NCBI GenBank assembly: GCA_964607915.1 | Contig: CAZSMU010000026.1 | Coordinates: 1 to 33,780 of the forward strand | From: JADJPL01 sp964607915 | Lineage (GTDB): Bacteria; Bacteroidota; Bacteroidia; Chitinophagales; Saprospiraceae | Direction of reading: 5' to 3' | Length of the DNA stretch: 33,780 nucleotides | In this document: positions 24,401 to 32,237 of the stretch, piece after piece | How positions within the stretch are numbered: the first letter of the stretch is position 1 | Layout: each line of letters starts with the position of its first letter | Translations under genes and position numbers: made by a program | Notes under the pieces: model-generated | Databases searched by the model: none | The model's input: the letters and a program-made list of their open reading frames with translations, nothing else | Told to the model about the DNA's origin: nothing

Positions 24401-24784
24401 AAGCGCGGATTCTCCGGAGACAAATCGCGGGCAGATATCCCCGCCGTGTATTGGGCCGACCAGGTAGGTGCTCCCAACGGTAAGAAAAATATCACCCGGG
24501 CCAACAACGCGAATCAGGTGCTTCAAAGCAACAACTCGAACTTCTACGAGAAGGGCGACTACCTGGCTTGCCGGGAAATCACGCTGACCTACGACTTCAA
24601 CAAAGCGTTCATCTCCAAGTCCAAAGTGTTCTCCCAACTGACTACTTATGTGAACGCCAACAACTTGTTCTATGTGACGAAGTTCTCGGGCAACTCGCCG
24701 GAACCAAAGGGCAACGGGATTTTTGCAGGGAACTACCCCACGCCCAGGTCCTTCGTGTTCGGTATCCAGGCCACCTTTTATTAA
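21500..24784 (+). CDS. SusC/RagA-family TonB-linked outer-membrane transporter
   Basis: 1094 aa from the ATG at 21500, which opens a signal peptide ending VTVHAQ (about residue 26). A CarboxypepD_reg-like beta-sandwich follows (VTGTVLDGEFG...FSFIGYATQEI), then a TonB-box-like EVVVVGYGTQ, the plug (IAGLRVINNSGTPGAG, ILLRGGASINN, PLVVVDGII, IESIEVLKDAAATAIYGARANNGVILITT) and a long beta-barrel ending in an aromatic residue (QATFY). It forms the outer-membrane channel of a SusCD importer, here probably for sialylated glycans or sialic acid, judged only from the neighbours. An upstream in-frame ATG at 21404 overlaps the operator region and is rejected. susD follows after 20 bp. Confidence 0.94.
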   Translation: MGNKYLFKFLSALVIALSWTVTVHAQDMVVTGTVLDGEFGTSLPGVNIEVKGKSTGTLTDGEGKYSLSAAKGDVLVFSFIGYATQEITVGDKSVIDVVLNVEATKLAEVVVVGYGTQSRANVTSSISKLDREILQSAPRSNVGTALQGSIAGLRVINNSGTPGAGPSILLRGGASINNPGSPLVVVDGIIRALSDISPDDIESIEVLKDAAATAIYGARANNGVILITTKQAKAGQASVSYKFVRGYNTNREDYEYLNAKDFIYFSRLGHLNSQRTLAQTNGNRGFGIPSNAADLASFDLRVFNATTAPLLQQGWDTVPDPYGGTIIFKDHSGEVADLVFRNTNTNDHFLNITGGNDRGKYYASFNYYDEDGIIVGSNYKRYTGNINGSYKVRPNLEVSTGATFSTSSQYGVIAGEVNTLYRNLSIWPTFNPWLDSLKTQPNPGNGNADGNPLYWLAKTSRNNEVNRITAQAAVKYDIAKGLYFKASGNVYLFENTNESFTKATQTYTQIFASPAVFNTSRPATWSFDRTVQQQLNAFLNYSKTFGTKHNLDMMLGAESFDQKFLSSQVSGTGAPTDDIPTVNASTIFAPGSNFSSKSEYRIISNFSRVTYNFDRRYLISLVHRFDGVSSLAEENRWGFFPGMSAGWNVHNEPFFASSGISGVISTLKPRVSYGVNGNVAGIGLYEVQGSYGSQGNYNGSLGFLNTGVINGGLRWEKSKTLDIGMDVGLFADRITLLFDYFDRKTSDLLTNLALPSYTGFGSIRTNLGTFQNKGLEFSANANVLRRQNGLSIAVGGNLTYNENKILELPFNGNENNRQGGFQIYDPTQGKVIWVSGLQEGQPLGEVFAYKQLSIFQSADEVSKIAGRRYDAVANITGPERTGGLGKIAPGDVNWLDVDKNDTIDSRDQVYVGNINPKFYGGFSSTISYKGLRLFARFDYALGHILYNDLVARILGNYQGTFNNLDLIKRGFSGDKSRADIPAVYWADQVGAPNGKKNITRANNANQVLQSNNSNFYEKGDYLACREITLTYDFNKAFISKSKVFSQLTTYVNANNLFYVTKFSGNSPEPKGNGIFAGNYPTPRSFVFGIQATFY

Positions 24785-24804
24785 TCGGGTAAACTCATAA
24801 AGGA

Positions 24805-26346
24805 ATGAAAAACTTTAAGAAAAATATTCTGCTGCTGGGTTTCCTGGTCATGGGTGTCAGCGCCTGCCAGGACGATCTGAACCTCAAGCCCATCAGCAGC
24901 ATCAGCGACAGCAACTTCTGGCAGACACCCGATCAGTTCGATGCTTTTCTATCGGGTATCCATAGCCAGTTCAGAGGCCATACCTCAGCGTTTCAGATCC
25001 TGGGCGAACTGCGCTCCGATATCTTCGGTACCGAACCGGGATCGGCGGGCACCTTCACCGGGGAAGCTACACAGGGCGTCGAGCGTCTGTGGCAGCAGAC
25101 GCTGGATATGGACTATGCCGGGGTCAGCAACTTCGGGGGCTTCTACGGCAATATCGGCCAGCTCAACCTGTTGATCGACAAGTTGAACACGACTTCTGCC
25201 GTGACGCCGGCCAATAAGGACTACTACCTCGGCATCGCACACGGTATGCGGGCGTTCTATTACTTCCACCTGCTCAGGACCTGGGGGGACGTCGTAATCC
25301 AGACTGACCCGGTGACGTCTTTTGATATCTCTAACCTCGCAAAAGCAGCTTCCCCCGCCGCGGAAGTGATGAACTTGGTAAAGTCGGATATCGAGAAGTC
25401 TCTGACGAGCTTCGGAACGAATTATGCGTTCCGCAACCAGAAAGGCTACTGGTCCAAGGCTGCTACTTTGATGCTCAGCGCCGAAGTGTCCCTGTGGAAT
25501 GCCCATCGGGGCGGGGGGGCAGCAGAAGCTACCGCTGCGTTGAACGCACTAAACGAGATCCAGACTAAGGTGAGCGGCTTGTCGCTGCGGCCTACCTTCA
25601 GCAGTGTCTTCACTGCAGGGGCAGCCAATAAGGGCAACAGCGAAATCATTTTCGCCATCCGCTACCTGCTCAACGAGAGCACTATGCCGTTCTCCGGTAC
25701 GTTTTACCCACAAACTTCCCTGATCGCCAACTACTGGGATTCGTTGGAAAACCGCAAATTCAGCGTAACCGTGGACAACTGGGGCGGTCTGCTCCGCGCA
25801 CCGGTGCGCTCCGCTGTCTTCCGCCAGTTCAATGATCTGGATTCGCGCAAGCGCGCTTCTATTCAGGCCGCCTACACCAGCCCTACAGCAGGGAAATTCA
25901 CCATAGCCGGCTGCTTTGTGAAAAAATACGAAGGGGAACAGGATCAGGGCTCGCGCCGGTTTACAAACGACTATCCTATCTACCGCTTCGCCGACCTGCT
26001 GCTGATGCAGGCAGAGGCCAAGGTACTGCTCGGCCAGAGCCCGGCAACGGAAATCAACCTGGTGCGCCAAAGGGCATACGGTACAGCCTACAATGCAGCC
26101 GTACACGGATTCCCGAACCAGCCAGTAGATGCTGACCCTAAAGAGGCATTGCTCGCAGAACGCTTCTACGAGTTCGTCTTTGAAGGGAAACGCTGGTACG
26201 ACCTCCGGCGCTTCGGCGACGCCTATGTGTATAAATACACCGCTGTGAAACCGTCGGAATCCTACAAGCTGCTGTGGCCTGTCGATCGGAACTCCCTGAC
26301 CAACAACAGGGCACTGAAGCAAAATCCGGGGTATCCGGCTTTCTAA
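24805..26346 (+). CDS. SusD/RagB-family surface glycan-binding lipoprotein
   Basis: 513 aa. The lipoprotein signal ends LVMGVSAC with the lipidated Cys at about 21, followed by acidic residues (QDD) typical of surface export in Bacteroidota. The helical TPR-like SusD scaffold shows LNLKPISSISDSNFWQT, a YYLGIAHGMRAFYYFHLLRTWGD helix pair, the RFADLLLMQAEAKV motif and the family end RFYEFVFEGKRWYDLRRFG...NPGYPAF. It acts as the lid of the SusC channel. The gene is tightly linked to susC, and an A/G-rich stretch (AAAGG) precedes the ATG. A full repeat hairpin begins 24 bp after the stop and may attenuate transcription into nanA. Confidence 0.95.
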   Translation: MKNFKKNILLLGFLVMGVSACQDDLNLKPISSISDSNFWQTPDQFDAFLSGIHSQFRGHTSAFQILGELRSDIFGTEPGSAGTFTGEATQGVERLWQQTLDMDYAGVSNFGGFYGNIGQLNLLIDKLNTTSAVTPANKDYYLGIAHGMRAFYYFHLLRTWGDVVIQTDPVTSFDISNLAKAASPAAEVMNLVKSDIEKSLTSFGTNYAFRNQKGYWSKAATLMLSAEVSLWNAHRGGGAAEATAALNALNEIQTKVSGLSLRPTFSSVFTAGAANKGNSEIIFAIRYLLNESTMPFSGTFYPQTSLIANYWDSLENRKFSVTVDNWGGLLRAPVRSAVFRQFNDLDSRKRASIQAAYTSPTAGKFTIAGCFVKKYEGEQDQGSRRFTNDYPIYRFADLLLMQAEAKVLLGQSPATEINLVRQRAYGTAYNAAVHGFPNQPVDADPKEALLAERFYEFVFEGKRWYDLRRFGDAYVYKYTAVKPSESYKLLWPVDRNSLTNNRALKQNPGYPAF

Positions 26347-26370
26347 AGGCCAAGTGCCCATGTAAAGAAT

Positions 26371-26489
26371 AGACTTGTTGCGAGGGGTCAGCGAGGTGGG
26401 AAAAAAGAGCCTTTTTCCCCTCGTGTATTCCCCTCGTAACAAGTCTGCTATCAGACTTATTGCGAGAGGTTGGCGAAAAGGGAAAAAAG
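26371..26489. repeat. Palindromic repeat, copy G (best-preserved full element plus half copy)
   Basis: AGACTTGTTGCGAGGGG (26371-26387) and CCCCTCGTAACAAGTCT (26430-26446) form a 17-bp outer stem with one mismatch. Inside it, CGAGGTGGGAAAAA and TTTTTCCCCTCG form a second stem, so the 76-bp element is one long imperfect hairpin. A half copy (26453-26489, AGACTTATTGCGAGAGG...) follows directly. It lies between susD and nanA. Confidence 0.85.
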
Positions 26490-26584
26490 TGGTACTTTGT
26501 CTATCTGAAGGCAACCCTCCGTAATTCCTCCCGCGAGTAGTCTGTGGCTTTGGAGGCTATAGCGGGCTATAAATCTTATTCATC

Positions 26585-27532
26585 ATGCACATGGAACATT
26601 TAGAGGGCCTGATCGCAGCGCCTTTCACGCCTATGAATGACGATGGAACCCTGAATACCGGTCTCATCCCATCTTATTTTGAGATGCTGAAAGCCAATGG
26701 TGTGCGGGGGGCCTTTATCTGCGGCTCCACGGGCGAAGGAGTTTCTATGACGACAGAGGAGAAAAAATCAGTCGCCGAAGCCTGGGCAGCCTGTACAAAA
26801 GGCGAGCGGGAGTTCAAAGTGATTACCCTGTTAGGGGGCACGAGCCTGGCGGAGTGCAAAGACCTCGCACAGCATGCACAGCGCGTCGGGCTGTACGCGG
26901 TGGCTTTTACCGCGCCCTTTTATTTCAAGCCTCCCGATGTGGAAAGCCTCGCCAGCGCATGTGCAGAGGTGGGGGGCGTCGTTCCGGATATGCCTTTCTA
27001 CTACTACCATATCCCCGTCCTTACCGGCGTGGGCTTCCCAATGCTCAACCTGCTGCAAGCCTTGCACGGGCGTATGCCCAACTTTGCCGGGGTGAAATAT
27101 ACGCACGAGGATTTTATGGACTATCTGTCTTGCTTGCGCTTTCACCACGGCCAATACGATATGCTGTGGGGTAGGGATGAAAACTGGCTGGCCGCCTTGG
27201 CCCTCGGCGCCAGGGCCGCCGTAGGGAGTACGTACAATTATGCCCCGGCACTCTACATAGATATCACCCGGGCGTTCGAGGCAGGGGACCTGGAAAAAGC
27301 GCGGTCTTTGCAGCAGTTGTCTATTGACATGATCCGCCTGCTGGGCAAGTACGGAGGTATAGCGACAGGAAAGGCTTTTATGAAGCTGATCGGCATGAAT
27401 TGCGGAGCGTTCCGCCTTCCGGTAAAAAATATGAGCGATGAAGCATTCCAGTTTTTTAAAGAAGATGCGGAGCGGTTGGGGTTCCGGGATTTTTGTGCAA
27501 AACTTCCGGCAGGCTACCCGGTGTCGGGATAA
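26585..27532 (+). CDS. nanA: N-acetylneuraminate lyase (DapA/NanA family)
   Basis: 315 aa. This class I aldolase cleaves Neu5Ac to ManNAc and pyruvate in the cytoplasm. The barrel shows GSTGEG (47-52, carboxylate binding), the catalytic Tyr of YHIP (Y141) and the Schiff-base Lys K171 in GVKYTHEDF. The PFYYYHIPVLTGV segment and the KYTHEDFMDY context look more like animal NPL and Bacteroides NanL than E. coli NanA. Slightly longer than the usual 290-300 aa. ATG 26585 is used; a second ATG two codons later is equally possible. Together with sialidase, mutarotase/symporter and AGE it defines a Neu5Ac catabolic route. Confidence 0.92.
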   Translation: MHMEHLEGLIAAPFTPMNDDGTLNTGLIPSYFEMLKANGVRGAFICGSTGEGVSMTTEEKKSVAEAWAACTKGEREFKVITLLGGTSLAECKDLAQHAQRVGLYAVAFTAPFYFKPPDVESLASACAEVGGVVPDMPFYYYHIPVLTGVGFPMLNLLQALHGRMPNFAGVKYTHEDFMDYLSCLRFHHGQYDMLWGRDENWLAALALGARAAVGSTYNYAPALYIDITRAFEAGDLEKARSLQQLSIDMIRLLGKYGGIATGKAFMKLIGMNCGAFRLPVKNMSDEAFQFFKEDAERLGFRDFCAKLPAGYPVSG

Positions 27533-30182
27533 CTATGGGCGAAAGCTCGCGCTTTGGGTAGCGGTATCTTCGATGGCCGTTTTTTCCATGTCCTGTTCTT
27601 CCAAAAGCGATCAGATGGCGGAAAAATTGAAGTGGGGCATTGCCGGGAGGCTTCCGGCAGATGCATCGGGAAACCCGCCGCTCGGGGTAGCCGGGGCCGT
27701 CGTCGGTATCCATAATGAGGTCATGTTGTTGGCAGGTGGGGCTAATTTCCCGGACGCGCTGCCTTGGGAGGGGGGTAAAAAGGCCATCTATCGCGAAGGC
27801 AATATCCTGGAACGGACCCGCGACGGGAAATGGGAAGCCCGGGGGGCTTTTACACTGAAAAATCCCGTGGCGTATGCCGCTTCTTGCTCTATGCCAAAAG
27901 GCGTTGTGTTTGCCGGCGGCGAAGACGAATCCGGACCGCTGAGGGCAGTCTGGCGCCTGGAATGGGATGCCGCTGCCAAAAAAGTAGCGCAGGAAGCGCT
28001 GCCCGAACTTCCTCTTCCCCTCAGCAATGCCGCTATGGCCAATCTGGGAGATAAGCTCTATCTCGCCGGGGGCCAGTCGGCAGATGCGGTATCCAATCAA
28101 TTCCTGGTCCTCAACCTGGAGGATAGCAAAAAGGGATGGCAGGAGCTGCCGCAGTTGCCCCACGCGGTTTCCCACGCGGTGCTGCTGGCCCAGTCCAACG
28201 GCACCTATCCATGCCTGTATTTGATTGGCGGCAGAAAAGCCAATCCTGGTTCAACGAGCGACTTATATGACTCGGTATTCTGCTATGACCCCAAAAAAAA
28301 TATATGGGTGCCGATGCACGCCCTTCCCCGCGCATTGTCGGCGGGTACTGGAGTGGCTGCCGGGCCCAGCTATCTGCTTTTGTTCAGCGGGGATGCCGGG
28401 GAGGTATTTTCCCGCTCCGAACAACTGTTGGCAGACATTCAGCAGGAACAGGATACGCTGAAAAAAGAAGCGCTGAAAGCCGAGCGCGCGGAACTGCTCC
28501 GCGCACACCCCGGGTTCCGGAAAGAGGTCCTCCTGTACAACACGGTCACCGATACCTGGGCGACCATTGACTCGATTCCCTATCCGGGCCAGGTGACGAC
28601 ACATGCCTTCCGCCTGGGCAACGATATTCTGATCCCCAGCGGGGAAATCAAGGCCGGGGTGCGTACCCCGGATATTGTGAGCGCGTCTATCATCCGCCAT
28701 AAGTCGTTCTTTTTACTAGACTATATCGTGTTGATTGCCTACCTTTTGCTGATGGTGTTCATCGGACTCTGGTCCTCGTCACAGCAGGGCAGTACGAACG
28801 ACTACTTCAAAGGGGGGCAGCGGATACCGGGCTGGGCGGCTGGGCTCAGCATCTACGGAACGCAGTTGAGCGCGATCACATTCATGTCTATCCCCGCAAA
28901 AACGTACGCGACGAACTGGAACTACTTTTTCCTGCAGATGACGATTATCATGGTCATGCCCATCATCGTCCGCTACTTCATCCCTTTTTTCAGGCGGCTG
29001 AACATCACCTCTGCATACGAATACCTGGAAAAACGCTTCAGCTATGCGTTGCGGGCGGCAGCCTCCCTGTTGTTCATCTTCCTGCAGTTGGGGCGTTTGG
29101 CCATCGTATTGTTGTTGCCAAGCCTTGCCCTCACGCTCGTCACTGGCATTGACGTCGTGCTCTGTATCCTGATGATGGGAGTCATCACCATCGTATATAC
29201 GATGCACGGGGGAATCGAGGCCGTCATCTGGACGGACGTCGTGCAGGTGTTTATCCTGTTGGGGGGAGCCCTGCTCGCCATCGTATTGATTACCACACAA
29301 CTGCAGGATTCGCCCGCCTTGATCTGGCAGGCTCTTGAAGAGGGGCAAAAGCTCAAGATCTTCGATGTGCGACCGACCTTCAGCGAGCCGACGTTGTGGG
29401 TGGTCCTGATTGGAGGAATGGCTATCAACGTCATTTCGTATGGAACAGACCAAACGGTTGTACAGCGCTATCTGACGACGAAAGATGAGGCCTCGGCACG
29501 CAGGAGCCTCCAGTTAGGAGCCTGGATGACTCTGCCTTCCGCCCTGATTTTTTTCTCTATTGGCACCTTATTGTTTCTATTCTACCGCCAGTTCCCGGAA
29601 AAGGTAGATATCGGACAGCAGAGCATGGACGCTATTTTCCCCTGGTATATCGTGAGCCAAATGCCCGGTGGCTTCATCGGGTTTCTCATCTCTGCCATTT
29701 TTGCGGCCGCTATGTCCACTCTGAGCAGCAGTATCAATTCGATCACGGCGGCCATCACCATTGATTTTTACAGGCGTTTTAAAACGGATAAGTCGGAATC
29801 GGATTACCTGCGGCTGGCGCGCATCGTCACTCTGATCGTAGGCACCGGCGGGACTATTTTTGCACTGATCATGTCCAGGAGTGGTATCTCCTCGCTCTGG
29901 GATCAGTTCAATACGATCCTGGGCTTGTTTACAGGCGGCCTGGGCGGCTTGTTCGTACTGGGTATTTTTACCCAAAAAGCAAATGCCCCGGGCGCTTTGA
30001 TAGGGCTACTGCTGAGTGGCGTCGTTCAATACTATGTGTCGGAATATACCCAGGTAAACCTTTTATTATACGCTTTCACCGGTCTGGCGAGTTGTGTCCT
30101 TTTCGGATACCTGTTCAGCCTGGCCATCCCGAACGGAAGGAAGGCACTGGACGGCTTAACCTATAAAACGATAGCACCATGA
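27495..30182 (+). CDS. Fusion of cyclically permuted Kelch sialic acid mutarotase (NanM-like) with sodium:solute symporter (SSS, NanT-like)
   Basis: 895 aa from the GTG at 27495. A lipoprotein-type signal ends FSMSC (Cys34). About 45-395 is a Kelch propeller (LLAGGANFPDALPWEGG, VFAGGEDE, LYLAGGQS, LYLIGGRK), the arrangement of the cyclically permuted relatives of NanM, which equilibrates Neu5Ac anomers. From about 405 on is a full SSS transporter of about 13 helices (DYIVLIAYLLLMVFIGLWSS, YFKGGQRIPGWAAGLSIYGTQLSAITFMSIPAKTY split over helix 1-2, YGTDQTVVQRYL, STLSSSINSITAA). The start is uncertain: ATG 27438 overlaps nanA by 95 bp, ATG 27573 truncates the signal, and ATG 27535 would be ideal but is out of frame by one base. 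The stop overlaps the sialidase start by 4 bp. Confidence 0.85.
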   Translation: MQNFRQATRCRDNYGRKLALWVAVSSMAVFSMSCSSKSDQMAEKLKWGIAGRLPADASGNPPLGVAGAVVGIHNEVMLLAGGANFPDALPWEGGKKAIYREGNILERTRDGKWEARGAFTLKNPVAYAASCSMPKGVVFAGGEDESGPLRAVWRLEWDAAAKKVAQEALPELPLPLSNAAMANLGDKLYLAGGQSADAVSNQFLVLNLEDSKKGWQELPQLPHAVSHAVLLAQSNGTYPCLYLIGGRKANPGSTSDLYDSVFCYDPKKNIWVPMHALPRALSAGTGVAAGPSYLLLFSGDAGEVFSRSEQLLADIQQEQDTLKKEALKAERAELLRAHPGFRKEVLLYNTVTDTWATIDSIPYPGQVTTHAFRLGNDILIPSGEIKAGVRTPDIVSASIIRHKSFFLLDYIVLIAYLLLMVFIGLWSSSQQGSTNDYFKGGQRIPGWAAGLSIYGTQLSAITFMSIPAKTYATNWNYFFLQMTIIMVMPIIVRYFIPFFRRLNITSAYEYLEKRFSYALRAAASLLFIFLQLGRLAIVLLLPSLALTLVTGIDVVLCILMMGVITIVYTMHGGIEAVIWTDVVQVFILLGGALLAIVLITTQLQDSPALIWQALEEGQKLKIFDVRPTFSEPTLWVVLIGGMAINVISYGTDQTVVQRYLTTKDEASARRSLQLGAWMTLPSALIFFSIGTLLFLFYRQFPEKVDIGQQSMDAIFPWYIVSQMPGGFIGFLISAIFAAAMSTLSSSINSITAAITIDFYRRFKTDKSESDYLRLARIVTLIVGTGGTIFALIMSRSGISSLWDQFNTILGLFTGGLGGLFVLGIFTQKANAPGALIGLLLSGVVQYYVSEYTQVNLLLYAFTGLASCVLFGYLFSLAIPNGRKALDGLTYKTIAP

Positions 30183-31750
30183 TTCGATTGAGCAGATGGA
30201 TCTTCTTCTTTTGGACCTTTGTTTTTTTGAGCAGTTTCACCTGTTCAAACAAGCCCGAAGCCACCGAAAATACGAGCCCGACGATACAGGCGTACGGACC
30301 TTCTGTACCGGTGCTTCGCGGACTGGATATCAATCCGTTTGTACGCCTGTCTATCTCGGTGCCGGAAGGGGGTACCGCATTCAATCTGCGCCGTCTGACG
30401 GGCCGGCTCAACCGCGAAGCACTCGGGGACATCCAACGCCTGGATTTATACGCTTCTCCGTTTGATCAGATGCCGTCGGGCACTCCGTTAGCTTCTTTTT
30501 CTCCTGAAAAGGCATCGTTTGAAATACCGGTCAACCTGACCTATACCGTTGGCTTACATACGCTTTGGATAAGCGTGGTGCTGAAAGACGACGCCGGGGT
30601 GGACGGAATGATCGAACTCCACATAGACGCCCTGACCAATGAGATCGGAACGCGCTTTTTAGTCAAAGAAATCGCATCGGCTTTTGTCAAGCGAAAAGGG
30701 GTAGCCCTGCGCAGAGGGGGCCAGGAGGGCGTGGATACCTACCGAATCCCGGGTATTATCGCAACGGATAAAGGTACTTTAATCGCTGTGTACGATATAC
30801 GCTACAACAACAGCAGAGATCTGCCGGGCAACATTGATGTGGGAATGAACCGCAGTACAGATGGAGGTAAAACCTGGTCGCCCATGAAGATCATCATGGA
30901 TATGGGCCCCCCGCATGAAAATAACGGCATCGGCGATCCTTGTATCCTTTTCGATCCGGTAACGAAGAAAATTTGGGTGGCGGCCCTCTGGAGCAAAGGA
31001 AATCGCTCCATCGCCGGGTCAGGCCCCGGGCTTACCCCGGATGAAACCGGGCAATATGTGCTGGTGAGCAGTTCCGATGATGGCCTCACCTGGTCGCAAC
31101 CGTACAGCATCACCGCGCAGGTGAAAAATCCGGCCTGGAAACTGTTCTTCCAGGGCCCGGGCTCCGGAATGGCTATGTCCGACGGTACACTGGTATTTCC
31201 TTCTCAGTTTTGGGATGCTTCAGGGGTGCCGAATGCAAATATCATATACAGCAAAGACCATGGACTGAGCTGGCAATGCAGCGCGGCTGCCCCTAAATCT
31301 AATACGACGGAAAGCCAGGTCGTAGAAACTGTGCCGGGTACGCTCATGCTCAATATGCGCGATAACCGAGGGCAGTTCAGGAGCGTGGCAACGACCACAG
31401 ACCTGGGCGCTACCTGGAAAGAGCATCCCACCTCGCGCAAAGACCTCCCCGACCCGGTCTGCATGGGGAGCTTGATCAAAGCAGATGTGACGGTGAACGG
31501 CACCAGACGGCAGGTCTTGTTCTTCTCAAACCCGGATAAAGAAGCAGCCCCCCGGGAAAAAATTACGGTAAAAGCCAGTCTGGACCTGGGGGAAAGTTGG
31601 CCCACCGCCCATCGCCTCCTGGTGGACGAACGCAACTGTTATGGCTACTCCTCCCTGGTGTGGATAGATCCAGAAACGCTGGGCTTGCTATACGAAGGTT
31701 CCAAGGATCTGTACTTTGTGAAAATACCCGTCAAAGAATTGTTGCCTTAA
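30179..31750 (+). CDS. Sialidase (GH33, exo-alpha-sialidase)
   Basis: 523 aa. An N-terminal hydrophobic signal with Cys22 (SSFTC, weak lipobox) indicates export, perhaps lipidated. Residues about 40-155 resemble the BNR-associated N-terminal domain of Bacteroides sialidases. The six-bladed propeller begins with YRIP (188-191, R189 of the Arg triad) and has five Asp boxes: STDGGKTW (226), SSDDGLTW (298), SKDHGLSW (358), TTDLGATW (406) and SLDLGESW (467). R394 (MRDNRG), the nucleophile Tyr in GYSSL (Y490) and E506 (LLYEGS) fit the active site. It releases terminal sialic acid from glycans. It is translationally coupled to the symporter gene (ATGA) and is the last gene of the susC operon. Confidence 0.93.
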   Translation: MIRLSRWIFFFWTFVFLSSFTCSNKPEATENTSPTIQAYGPSVPVLRGLDINPFVRLSISVPEGGTAFNLRRLTGRLNREALGDIQRLDLYASPFDQMPSGTPLASFSPEKASFEIPVNLTYTVGLHTLWISVVLKDDAGVDGMIELHIDALTNEIGTRFLVKEIASAFVKRKGVALRRGGQEGVDTYRIPGIIATDKGTLIAVYDIRYNNSRDLPGNIDVGMNRSTDGGKTWSPMKIIMDMGPPHENNGIGDPCILFDPVTKKIWVAALWSKGNRSIAGSGPGLTPDETGQYVLVSSSDDGLTWSQPYSITAQVKNPAWKLFFQGPGSGMAMSDGTLVFPSQFWDASGVPNANIIYSKDHGLSWQCSAAAPKSNTTESQVVETVPGTLMLNMRDNRGQFRSVATTTDLGATWKEHPTSRKDLPDPVCMGSLIKADVTVNGTRRQVLFFSNPDKEAAPREKITVKASLDLGESWPTAHRLLVDERNCYGYSSLVWIDPETLGLLYEGSKDLYFVKIPVKELLP

Positions 31751-31760
31751 AACTGGAAAA

Positions 31761-31785
31761 GGCCGGCCATTTTTGATGGCCGGCC
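31761..31785. terminator. Hairpin between sialidase and small membrane protein genes
   Basis: GGCCGGCCAT (31761-31770) and ATGGCCGGCC (31776-31785) pair perfectly over 10 bp with a TTTTG loop. On the minus strand it is followed by TTTT, so it could end transcription of the small minus-strand gene as well as the sialidase operon, which stops 10 bp before it. Confidence 0.65.
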
Positions 31786-31840
31786 CGAAAGATTGTCCGC
31801 ACAACTGTTGGAAACAGTAGTTTTTTACAGGGGATGATGG

Positions 31841-31960
31841 CTACAGGACACTTCTGATCAACAGGTACACCAGAAGAAGCGCGGAGAGACCCGCAAAGAA
31901 CATAAAGTACAGGAATGCGCCACGCGTTCCATCATTTTTCTTGTTCGACTCGGAGGACAT
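31841..31960 (-). CDS. 39-aa single-pass membrane protein (small ORF)
   Basis: ATG at 31960, TAG ending at 31841. A charged, polar N-terminus (MSSESNKKNDGTR) precedes one hydrophobic segment (about 15-35, AFLYFMFFAGLSALLLVYLL) and a short basic tail (IRSVL). Such a charged-head/one-helix design is typical of real small membrane proteins. The codon pattern is sensible, and a hairpin with a minus-strand T run lies after the stop. I do not recognise a family and no function can be given. It occupies most of an otherwise gene-free gap between the sialidase and dipeptidase genes. Confidence 0.55.
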   Translation of the reverse strand: MSSESNKKNDGTRGAFLYFMFFAGLSALLLVYLLIRSVL

Positions 31961-31982
31961 AAGTATAGATGGTTTAGCAGGT

Positions 31983-32144
31983 ATGTTGCGAGGGAATCAT
32001 CGCAGGGTTCAAGAGGATCTTTTTGACCCCGCGATGATTCTCCTCGCAGCATGTCAAAAATGACTCTTTTTTCCCTCCTCTCTGACCCCTCGCAACAAGC
32101 CCAGTGATGAATAGACTTGCTGCGATGATGCTACTCGCAACCTC
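31983..32144. repeat. Palindromic repeat cluster, copy H (three units)
   Basis: Unit 1 (31983-32053) is a hairpin with about 28-bp arms built on GTTGCGAGG and AATCATCGC, a variant with an extended stem. Unit 2 (32062-32100) is a single arm nearly identical to copy A. Unit 3 (32113-32144) begins AGACTTGCTGCGATGATG. The cluster and copy I fill much of the 344-bp gene-free stretch from 31961 to 32304; apart from a weak CACCTTT/AAAGGTG inverted repeat (32183-32217) I see nothing else there. Confidence 0.75.
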
Positions 32145-32237
32145 TCTGATAAACTAATGACCTTTATCATCTGAAAAGTCACCACCTTTTTGTACCTTGG
32201 ATTTTTCACGAAAGGTGAAGGATAGGCTTTTTAGAAT

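Noticed and set aside
26371..26489. CRISPR array
   Set aside because: Repeats are inverted, unevenly spaced, few per locus and spread over the whole window; no cas genes.
16400..31750. Recent horizontal transfer of the sialic acid locus
   Set aside because: No integrase, tRNA or direct repeats flank it, base composition looks like that of neighbouring genes, and the same intergenic repeat family occurs inside and outside it.
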